Origin: JAUNST01 sp964452285
GTDB taxonomy: Bacteria > Patescibacteriota > Microgenomatia > UBA1400 > PJMF01
DNA: 18,636 bases
NCBI GenBank assembly: GCA_964452285.1
Contig: CAYVKW010000021.1
Location: forward strand, 1 to 18,636
Direction of reading: 5' to 3'
Made by a program: the position numbers and the translations under genes. Positions 13,136-18,636 of this stretch are shown piece after piece (position 1 is the stretch's first letter; every line of letters begins with the position of its first letter). A model generated the notes under the pieces. The model did not search any database and was not told where the DNA came from. It saw only the letters and a program-made list of their open reading frames with translations.

Positions 13136-13164
13136 TGTCAACTTTTAGTTTTTTATGCTATAAT
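13136..13164 (+). promoter_or_regulatory. Promoter of the dgkA-uppP pair
   Basis: TGTCAA (13136-13141) and TATAAT (13159-13164), with TGC before the latter (extended -10), are 17 bases apart. The start should fall at about 13171, one base before the ATG at 13172. An in-frame ATG at 13163 lies inside the -10 box and cannot be the start of this transcript. Confidence 0.7.
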
Positions 13165-13171
13165 GAAACTC

Positions 13172-13561
13172 ATGAAAACAAAAAAACACGGGTTTTTTAC
13201 CAGTTTCATTTTTGCTTGGCGCGGTATCGTTTGGAATCTTCTCAATGAACGCAATATGAAGTTTCATTTTGCCGCTATGATTATTGCCAGCTTAATGGCG
13301 ATTTATTTTCAAATTAGTACCAGCGAGTGGTTAGCGCTTATTATTTTCTTTGCTTTGATTCCTACCGCCGAACTCATTAATTCTGCCGTCGAAGAAACTT
13401 GCAATACTTTGCGCGATTCTTTACATTTGGGTTATCAAGCCACCAAACTTCCTCGCGATTTAGCTGCCGGTGCCGTTCTTTGGTCAAGCATTTTCGCTGG
13501 TTTGACTGGTATTTGTATCTTTTTACCCAGAATCATCAATCTTTTTTTAAGTTGCCGCTGA
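13172..13561 (+). CDS. dgkA: DgkA-family lipid kinase, probably undecaprenol kinase
   Basis: DgkA-family enzymes are small trimeric membrane kinases that phosphorylate diacylglycerol or, in Gram-positive bacteria, undecaprenol. The 129-aa product has RNMKFHFAAM near the N-terminus, SEWLALIIFFALIPTAELINSAVEE in the middle (the family's EwL...ElxNTAxE, carrying the catalytic Glu) and LPRDLAAGAVLWSSIFAGLTGICIF at the end. Three membrane helices are visible. The usual Lys-Asp of the last motif is Arg-Asp here. The start at 13172 follows from the promoter and would give a leaderless mRNA. uppP follows after 23 bases, and both enzymes produce undecaprenyl phosphate. I therefore favour undecaprenol as substrate, which is inference from context. 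Confidence 0.9.
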   Translation: MKTKKHGFFTSFIFAWRGIVWNLLNERNMKFHFAAMIIASLMAIYFQISTSEWLALIIFFALIPTAELINSAVEETCNTLRDSLHLGYQATKLPRDLAAGAVLWSSIFAGLTGICIFLPRIINLFLSCR

Positions 13562-13584
13562 TTTTTAACCATTAGAAAGTTCTC

Positions 13585-14472
13585 ATGACTTATATTCAAG
13601 CTCTTATTCTCGCTATTGTAGAAGGTTTGACCGAATTTTTACCTGTCTCTTCCACTGCCAATATTCTTTTAGCCGACAAACTTTTAGGCGGAATTAGTAA
13701 CCGAGATCTTTTTTCTAGCTTTTCCATTTTTATCCAATTAGGCGCCATGCTCGCCGTTCTTTTTCTTTTCTTTCGCCAACTTTGGCAAAACAAAGACATC
13801 TGGTGGAAAATCATTCTTGCTTTTATTCCCACTGGTCTTTTTGGAGTCGCTTTTTATTCTTTGGTCAAAAGTTATCTTCAAGACGCTTCGCCGCTTACCG
13901 GTTGGATGCTCATTATTGGCGGCGTCTTTTTTACTTTTTTAGATTGGCACTGGCGTAAAAAAGACGCCGCCCAACTCCAAAAAATAGACGATCGCGATGA
14001 CCAAACACAAACAGAATACATCACTGCCGTCAAAAAAGCCCCTTGGTGGAAAATGTTTCTTATCGGTACTGGTCAAGCCACCGCTATGGTTCCCGGAGTT
14101 AGTCGCTCCGCTGCTTCCATTTTTAGCGCCCGCGCTCTTGGCTTTTCCAAACTCGTTGCCACTCAATTCTCCTTTATCTTAGCCTTGCCCACCATCGCCG
14201 CTGCTTCTGGTTTCGATCTCTTGAAAGAATTTCTCAATAGCAGGGTAGAAGTCGCTTGTGATTGCCTCGCCGCTGGCTGTTATTGTCCACAACTGTACAG
14301 CGTTTTTAATTCTTTCAATGACATGACTCTTATGCTTTTTGGCGCCCTGGTTGCTTTTATTGTCGCCTTTTTTACCTGCAATTTTTTTATCAAAGTTTTG
14401 GGCAAAAAGCCTTTCTTTTGGTGGGGCATTTACCGACTTATCATCGGTATCGTTTGGTTATTTCTTTTTTAG
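13585..14472 (+). CDS. uppP: Undecaprenyl-diphosphatase UppP (BacA)
   Basis: UppP recycles the cell-wall carrier lipid by dephosphorylating undecaprenyl diphosphate at the membrane; overproduction gives bacitracin resistance. The 295-aa protein has seven to eight membrane segments and both active-site motifs: EGLTEFLPVSST (13-24) and PGVSRS (170-175, Arg174). It ends with FFWWGIYRLIIGIVWLFLF as usual. Two oddities stand out. The residue after SSTA, a His in the family consensus SSTGH, is Asn26 here. A stretch around 220-250 carries four close cysteines (225, 227, 232, 234) in a loop that is about 20 residues longer than in E. coli. The start has a weak GAAAG site ten bases upstream. It is probably cotranscribed with dgkA. 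Confidence 0.92.
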   Translation: MTYIQALILAIVEGLTEFLPVSSTANILLADKLLGGISNRDLFSSFSIFIQLGAMLAVLFLFFRQLWQNKDIWWKIILAFIPTGLFGVAFYSLVKSYLQDASPLTGWMLIIGGVFFTFLDWHWRKKDAAQLQKIDDRDDQTQTEYITAVKKAPWWKMFLIGTGQATAMVPGVSRSAASIFSARALGFSKLVATQFSFILALPTIAAASGFDLLKEFLNSRVEVACDCLAAGCYCPQLYSVFNSFNDMTLMLFGALVAFIVAFFTCNFFIKVLGKKPFFWWGIYRLIIGIVWLFLF

Positions 14473-14499
14473 TTTTTACCGAAAAATCAAGCTTTTTTG

Positions 14500-14508
14500 T
14501 GGTACAAT
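14500..14508 (+). promoter_or_regulatory. Extended -10 promoter of trmD
   Basis: TGGTACAAT lies 26 bases before the trmD ATG. The predicted leader is about 20 bases and contains no clear Shine-Dalgarno site. No good -35 is visible. Confidence 0.55.
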
Positions 14509-14534
14509 AAGTCCAAGTTTGAAGCAAAAATCTT

Positions 14535-15179
14535 ATGCAAATCAATTTCTTGACCACTCAGCCAGATTTTTTTTCCAGTGTTTTGAGCAACTCTATTCTT
14601 GGTCGTGCCGCTAAAGAAAACCGAGTTACTTTTAATGTCGTTTGTCTGCGAGATTTCGCTGATGGCAACATTAAAAAAGTCGTTGACGATGCGCCCTACG
14701 GTGGGGGAGCCGGCATGATTCTCAAAATAGAACCGATTTATCGGGCTTTGATGACTTTGGACGCCCAAAAGATCAAAGGCCAAGTTTATTTAACTAGCGC
14801 CAAAGGTCCGATTTTCAATCAGCGCTTCGCTCGTACTTGGAGTCATTTGGACGCGCTCACTCTCATTTGTGGGCACTACGAAGGCGTAGACGAGCGCGTC
14901 CTTCATTTTGTTGACGGAGAAATTAGCTTAGGTCAATTTGTTCTTACTGGCGGCGAAGCCGCCGCTTTGGTTATTACCGATGCTATTACTAGACTTTTAC
15001 CAGGTGTACTTCACAATCCAGACAGTCTCAATGAAGAATCGTTCACTCAAGATGCTTTAGAATATCCGCAATACACTCGGCCAGCTGTTTTTCAAGATCT
15101 GGCTGTGCCTGAAGTTTTACTTAATGGTAATCATGCCGAAATTGCTACTTGGCGGAAAAAAAATTCGCGCCCGCTTTGA
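14535..15179 (+). CDS. trmD: tRNA (guanine-37-N1)-methyltransferase TrmD
   Basis: TrmD methylates G37 next to the anticodon using S-adenosylmethionine and prevents +1 frameshifts. The 214-aa cytosolic protein has the trefoil-knot SPOUT signature: VVDDAPYGGGAGMILK, LICGHYEGVDERV, ISLGQFVLTGGEAAALV and ITRLLPGVL. The C-terminal domain holds SFTQDALEYPQYTRP and VPEVLLNGNHAEIATWR. It is shorter than E. coli TrmD (255 residues) because the last helices after WRKK are missing, but all catalytic and SAM-binding motifs are present. It is not in the usual rpsP-rimM-trmD-rplS operon and has its own promoter. Confidence 0.96.
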   Translation: MQINFLTTQPDFFSSVLSNSILGRAAKENRVTFNVVCLRDFADGNIKKVVDDAPYGGGAGMILKIEPIYRALMTLDAQKIKGQVYLTSAKGPIFNQRFARTWSHLDALTLICGHYEGVDERVLHFVDGEISLGQFVLTGGEAAALVITDAITRLLPGVLHNPDSLNEESFTQDALEYPQYTRPAVFQDLAVPEVLLNGNHAEIATWRKKNSRPL

Positions 15180-15206
15180 TTTTTATCAAAATCATCATTT
15201 CCCCTC

Positions 15207-15235
15207 TTTTCAGCTACCTTTTTTTCCGCTATAAT
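15207..15235 (+). promoter_or_regulatory. Promoter of the GH13 gene
   Basis: TTTTCA (15207-15212) and TATAAT (15230-15235) are separated by 17 bases. The predicted start near 15242 leaves about 8 bases before the ATG at 15250. Confidence 0.6.
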
Positions 15236-15249
15236 GACAACTAGTTTTT

Positions 15250-16959
15250 ATGTTTAACTCAGCAATTTCTAGCGCTGACTTTCCTTCTGGTCGCCCTTTA
15301 CCTCTTGGCGCTTCTTTTGATGTCAAACGCACCAATTTTGCTCTTTTTTCCGCCAATGCCACTACTGTTCAGCTCTTACTTTTCAAAAAAGGTCGCCGTT
15401 ATCCTTATCAAACTATCAATCTCTCTCCTACACACAATAAAACTGGTAATACTTGGCACATTGCCATCCCTGATTTACCTGCTGGCACTCGTTACGCTTA
15501 TCGAGTCAATGGACCAGACAATATTGGTAATGCTTTCAATCCGCACAAAGTTCTTCTTGATCCCTACGCGCGCGCCATTGATTATCAATTTTATGATCGC
15601 GCGCGCGCCTGCGGTCCAGAAGACAATCTTGCCACTTCGCTTCGTGGCATCGTCTTGCCACCAGACAAATTCGACTGGCAGGACGACCATTTACCCAAAA
15701 TTCCTCTCGACAAAACCGTGATTTATGAACTCCACGTCCGCGGCTTCACTCAAGACCCCAGTAGTCGTACCAAACATCCTGGTACTTTCGCCGCTCTCCA
15801 AGAAAAACTACCTTATCTGAAAGATTTAGGCATTACCACTATTGAACTTATGCCCGTCTTAGCTTTTGATGACGATATTCCTTATCAAAATAGCCGCGGC
15901 GAAGAGTTAATCAACTATTGGGGTTATTCACCTCTCTCTTATTTTGCTTTTTATCCTGGTTATTTCACTCGTCAAGACAACACTCAACTCGAACAATTCA
16001 AAAATTTGGTCAAAGCTGCCCATGCACTCGATTTGGAAATCATTCTCGACGTCGTTTACAACCATACTACCGAAGGTAATCAAAGTGGTCCCACACTTTC
16101 TTGGCGTGGCATTGATAACCAAAGTTATTATTCCCTTTCTCCTTATGACCGGCGTTACACTCTAGATTTTACCGGCTGCGGCAATACTCTCAATACCGAC
16201 CATTTCGCCGTCATCAATTTAGTCATTGATTCTTTGACTTATCTTGCCACTCAATTTCATGTCGACGGTTTTCGTTTTGATTTAGGCGGTACCTTTTACT
16301 ACAATCAAGAAAAATTTACTGATTATCCAGAGATAATTAATCAAATCAATAAAAATCCAATTTTAAGCCAATTAAAATTAATTGCTGAACCTTGGGACGC
16401 TAGTGGTCTTGTGCTTGAAGGGCGTTTCGGCGGCGAAAATTGGTTGGAGTGGAATGGCTCTTATCGTGATCGCCTCCGCAATTTCGTCAATTTTAATCAA
16501 GACCGCAAAGATTTTCAGGCTCATTTATCCGGCAAAGCCCCTGAATACATTAATCAGCACAAAGATCCTCGGCTTTCGGTTAACTTTGTTACTGCTCATG
16601 ATGGTTTCACTCTTCGCGATTTAGTTTCCTACACCGACCCCAGCAATTGGGAGAATGGTTTCAATAATACTGACGGCAGTAAACACAATCTGAGTAATAA
16701 CTACGGCGCCGAAGGTGAAACCGGCAATCCCGGTATCCTTATTCTTCGCCAGCAAAAAGCTCTAGAGATGCTGACTTATCTTTTTGCCACACCAGGAGTA
16801 CCGATGCTTTCTATGGGCGACGAAATGTGGCGCACGCAAGGCGGAAATAACAATTCTTTTTGCCAAGACAACGCTATTAGCTGGCTTAATTGGAATTCAC
16901 TTGAAGATAATCGTAAATGGTTCCGTCAAGTTAGATCTTTAATTCATAGCCGTACTTGA
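15250..16959 (+). CDS. glgX: GH13 glycogen-debranching/isoamylase-type enzyme (GlgX-like), C-terminally short
   Basis: GlgX and isoamylases cleave alpha-1,6 branches of glycogen-like glucans. The 569-aa product has an N-terminal CBM48 domain (about 10-115: GRPLPLGASFDVKRTNFALFS, YAYRVNGP) and a GH13 barrel from about 150 with IYELHVRGFT and the four GH13 regions: DVVYNHT (267-273), GFRFD with nucleophile Asp344, AEPWD with acid Glu380, and TAHD with Asp451. FNNTDGSKHNLSNNYGAEGET and FCQDNAISWLNW are typical of GlgX. The protein stops at LIHSRT, where the family normally continues with a last barrel helix and a C-terminal beta-sandwich of roughly 100 residues. The stop overlaps the -35 box of the next gene, and no continuation appears in other frames. 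The gene symbol is by similarity. Confidence 0.88.
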   Translation: MFNSAISSADFPSGRPLPLGASFDVKRTNFALFSANATTVQLLLFKKGRRYPYQTINLSPTHNKTGNTWHIAIPDLPAGTRYAYRVNGPDNIGNAFNPHKVLLDPYARAIDYQFYDRARACGPEDNLATSLRGIVLPPDKFDWQDDHLPKIPLDKTVIYELHVRGFTQDPSSRTKHPGTFAALQEKLPYLKDLGITTIELMPVLAFDDDIPYQNSRGEELINYWGYSPLSYFAFYPGYFTRQDNTQLEQFKNLVKAAHALDLEIILDVVYNHTTEGNQSGPTLSWRGIDNQSYYSLSPYDRRYTLDFTGCGNTLNTDHFAVINLVIDSLTYLATQFHVDGFRFDLGGTFYYNQEKFTDYPEIINQINKNPILSQLKLIAEPWDASGLVLEGRFGGENWLEWNGSYRDRLRNFVNFNQDRKDFQAHLSGKAPEYINQHKDPRLSVNFVTAHDGFTLRDLVSYTDPSNWENGFNNTDGSKHNLSNNYGAEGETGNPGILILRQQKALEMLTYLFATPGVPMLSMGDEMWRTQGGNNNSFCQDNAISWLNWNSLEDNRKWFRQVRSLIHSRT

Positions 16960-16984
16960 CTTTCTTTAGCTTTTCTATTACAAT
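16956..16984 (+). promoter_or_regulatory. Promoter of the 68-aa membrane protein gene
   Basis: TTGACT (16956-16961) and TACAAT (16979-16984) have a 17-base spacer. The -35 overlaps the stop codon of the GH13 gene. The leader would be about 6 bases. Confidence 0.6.
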
Positions 16985-16996
16985 AACACACTTGTT

Positions 16997-17203
16997 ATGT
17001 CAAACAACATCAATCTTCAACCTCGTCCGCATCATCCTTTAGTCACCAAAATCGAAGCCCTTTATCTAGGTCAAATCAATCCAGACCCAATTGTAATCGT
17101 CAAATACCGTTCTCAATTACATTCTTTAATCAATCAATGGCTGGCTGTAGCTTGCCTCTGTTTTATCGTTTCCATCATTCTTGACTTTATTTTCATTGCC
17201 TAA
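16997..17203 (+). CDS. Small single-pass membrane protein, unknown function
   Basis: I do not recognise this 68-aa protein. Residues 1-45 are hydrophilic (RPHHPLVTKIEALYLGQINPDPIVIVKYRSQLHSLINQW). Residues 47-67 form one membrane helix (LAVACLCFIVSIILDFIFIA) that reaches the C-terminus. With no signal peptide, the likely topology is a cytoplasmic N-terminus anchored by its tail. A good TTGACT/TACAAT promoter six bases ahead of its leader supports a real gene. It lies between the GH13 enzyme and glutamate dehydrogenase, each of which has its own promoter, so the context says little about its role. Confidence 0.65.
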   Translation: MSNNINLQPRPHHPLVTKIEALYLGQINPDPIVIVKYRSQLHSLINQWLAVACLCFIVSIILDFIFIA

Positions 17204-17223
17204 AAAATTTTTCGGGTTATAAT
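17196..17223 (+). promoter_or_regulatory. Promoter of gdhA
   Basis: TTGCCT (17196-17201) and TATAAT (17218-17223) are 16 bases apart. The -35 covers the last codons of the small membrane protein gene. The leader is about 40 bases and ends with AGGA five bases before the ATG. Confidence 0.6.
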
Positions 17224-17269
17224 TAAAAAGATTATCGTTATTAGTGACTTTGTTCATTAGATAGGATTT

Positions 17270-18565
17270 ATGACGAATGTTCTTGATAATGCTTTAACTC
17301 AAATCGAACAAGCGGCCGTAATTTTAGCCCCACAATATACTGATCAAAAACAATTTGCTCGCGCTATTGCGCAACTGAAAAAAGTTGATCATTTAATCAG
17401 CGGCGAAATTAGCATCACTATGGATGACGGTAGTACCAAGAAATTCGCCGCCTATCGCAGTCAACATAATAACGCTCGCGGTCCCTACAAAGGAGGTTTG
17501 CGTTTTCATCCTGCCGTTTGTGCTGATGAAATTCAAGCTCTTTCCATTTGGATGACTTGGAAATGCGCTATTACTAATTTACCTTATGGCGGCGGCAAAG
17601 GCGGTATTGCCGTCGATCCCAAAACTCTTTCCGCCGCCGAGCTTCAGCGTCTTTCCCGTGCTTATGCTCGTTTTGTCACCGATCACATCGGTCCCTGGCA
17701 AGATATTCCCGCTCCAGACGTCAATACTAATGGCCAAATTATGGCTTGGATGGTCGACGAAACTCTGAAGCTTAAAAAAGAACAAGGCGCGCTCAATCAA
17801 AACTATCTTGCCACTTTTACCGGCAAACCACTTTCATTTGGCGGCTCGCAAGGTCGTGATGAAGCTACCGGCTTAGGCGGGTGTTATGTTTTACGTGCCT
17901 TTGCCAAAGCCAAAAAAATGACTCCCAAAAGCACTAAAATTGCCGTTCAAGGCTTTGGCAACGTTGGTGCTTGGTTTGCGCGGCACGCCGCCAAAATGGG
18001 CTTTCAAGTCGTCGCTTTAAGCGATAGTAAAACCACTCTTTACAATCCCAGCGGTTTAGATGTAGAAAAAATTTATCAAAGTAAAAAAGAGCACGGTTCT
18101 CTCGCTCTTTTAGTTGAGCAAAAAATCATCACCGCAGAAAAGCTTTCCTCCAATGCCATTCTTACTTTACCAGTCGATATTTTGGTCCCCGCTGCTTTGG
18201 AAAATGTCATTACCAGCGACAATGCCGATCAGCTCCAAACTCCGATTGTCTTTGAAATGGCCAACGGTCCGATCACTCCAGAAGCCGAAGCTCTTCTCGT
18301 CAAAAAAGATGTTTTAGTCATCCCTGACGTTCTTGCCAATGCTGGCGGCGTTTCCACTTCCTATTTTGAATGGGTTCAAAACCTCCAAGGTTACTATTGG
18401 AGTAGAGAAGAGGTCTTATCCAAACTCCAGCCTTTAATGGAAAGTTCTTTTGCCGACGTTTGGCAAATGTTCCAAAATCACGACCAACTTTCCGTGCGCG
18501 AGGCCGCGTATTTGATCGCCATGAAGAAAGTCATCGATGCTATGATTTTACGCGGCCAAGTTTGA
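17270..18565 (+). CDS. gdhA: Glutamate dehydrogenase (Glu/Leu/Phe/Val dehydrogenase family)
   Basis: This cytosolic hexameric enzyme interconverts glutamate and 2-oxoglutarate plus ammonia with NAD(P)H. The 431-aa length fits the bacterial and archaeal form. The substrate domain has GPYKGGLRFHP (Lys74), KCAITNLPYGGGKGGI (Lys98 and catalytic Lys110) and IPAPDVNTNGQIMAWM (Asp150). TGKPLSFGGSQGRDEATGLGG leads to the Rossmann domain with VQGFGNVG (228-233). Later come LVPAALENVI, EMANGPITPEAEALL and VIPDVLANAGGVSTSYFEWVQN. The substrate residues match glutamate better than branched-chain amino acids, but specificity and NAD versus NADP use cannot be fixed by eye. AGGA upstream supports the ATG at 17270. 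The stop lies inside copy B of the 34-base repeat. Confidence 0.94.
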   Translation: MTNVLDNALTQIEQAAVILAPQYTDQKQFARAIAQLKKVDHLISGEISITMDDGSTKKFAAYRSQHNNARGPYKGGLRFHPAVCADEIQALSIWMTWKCAITNLPYGGGKGGIAVDPKTLSAAELQRLSRAYARFVTDHIGPWQDIPAPDVNTNGQIMAWMVDETLKLKKEQGALNQNYLATFTGKPLSFGGSQGRDEATGLGGCYVLRAFAKAKKMTPKSTKIAVQGFGNVGAWFARHAAKMGFQVVALSDSKTTLYNPSGLDVEKIYQSKKEHGSLALLVEQKIITAEKLSSNAILTLPVDILVPAALENVITSDNADQLQTPIVFEMANGPITPEAEALLVKKDVLVIPDVLANAGGVSTSYFEWVQNLQGYYWSREEVLSKLQPLMESSFADVWQMFQNHDQLSVREAAYLIAMKKVIDAMILRGQV

Positions 18566-18594
18566 GAAAAATTTTCGCTAACTAGATCATTTTA
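18561..18594 (+). repeat. 34-base repeat element, copy B
   Basis: It matches 593-626 at 32 of 34 positions and includes the stop codon of gdhA (TGA at 18563-18565). The last 42 bases of the window after it hold nothing I recognise. Confidence 0.7.
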
Positions 18595-18636
18595 ATACCA
18601 TTTTTAAGACCACTCAATTCTTTACACAACGTACCG

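Noticed and set aside
13163..13171. Earlier ATG for the DgkA-type kinase
   Set aside because: It lies inside the TATAAT box, upstream of the predicted transcript start.
15175..15190. Small hairpin TTTGAT/ATCAAA after trmD as a terminator
   Set aside because: Short AT-rich stem that includes the stop codon and has no T-run after it.

Overview
The window looks like a chromosomal segment of a small-genome bacterium, most likely a member of the Patescibacteria (Candidate Phyla Radiation). The support is indirect: compact housekeeping genes on both strands, divergent and convergent gene pairs with almost no spacing, many promoters that sit directly on the start codon, and an operon of large surface proteins with carboxypeptidase-regulatory-like modules of a kind I associate with that group. 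TGA ends several genes exactly where their families end, so the standard bacterial code applies. The phylum assignment is inference.

Layout. Positions 1-1180 hold no convincing gene. This stretch is a repeat-rich, strand-asymmetric region with a (TG)16 run, a hairpin, three clusters of T-tracts spaced 11-12 bp, a 36-bp exact direct repeat and a 14-bp tandem repeat. ispG (+) follows. Facing it is a minus-strand cluster: pth, an unknown 123-aa gene translationally coupled to it, and murB. From a back-to-back promoter shared with pth, a plus-strand operon of three large exported proteins runs from 4285 to 9739. It meets cmk (-) head-on, and smpB (-) lies behind cmk. Divergent from smpB come hup and rpmG (bL33), each closed by a strong terminator. 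Then follow a MATE transporter, a dgkA-uppP pair, trmD, a C-terminally short glycogen-debranching-type GH13 enzyme, a 68-aa membrane protein and a glutamate dehydrogenase.

How the genes fit together. Several serve the cell envelope: IspG makes isoprenoid precursors, the DgkA-type kinase and UppP both feed the undecaprenyl-phosphate pool, and MurB makes UDP-MurNAc. pth, smpB, bL33 and trmD serve translation. cmk supplies nucleotides, HU packs DNA, and the GH13 enzyme and glutamate dehydrogenase are central metabolism.

The most interesting parts are four. First, the three-gene surface operon, which includes a triplicated six-cysteine module and paired beta-sandwich modules predicted to lie inside the cell. 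Second, a perfect 32-bp palindrome inside murB. Third, the phased T-tract region. Fourth, a consistent split between near-leaderless genes and genes with a long leader and Shine-Dalgarno site.
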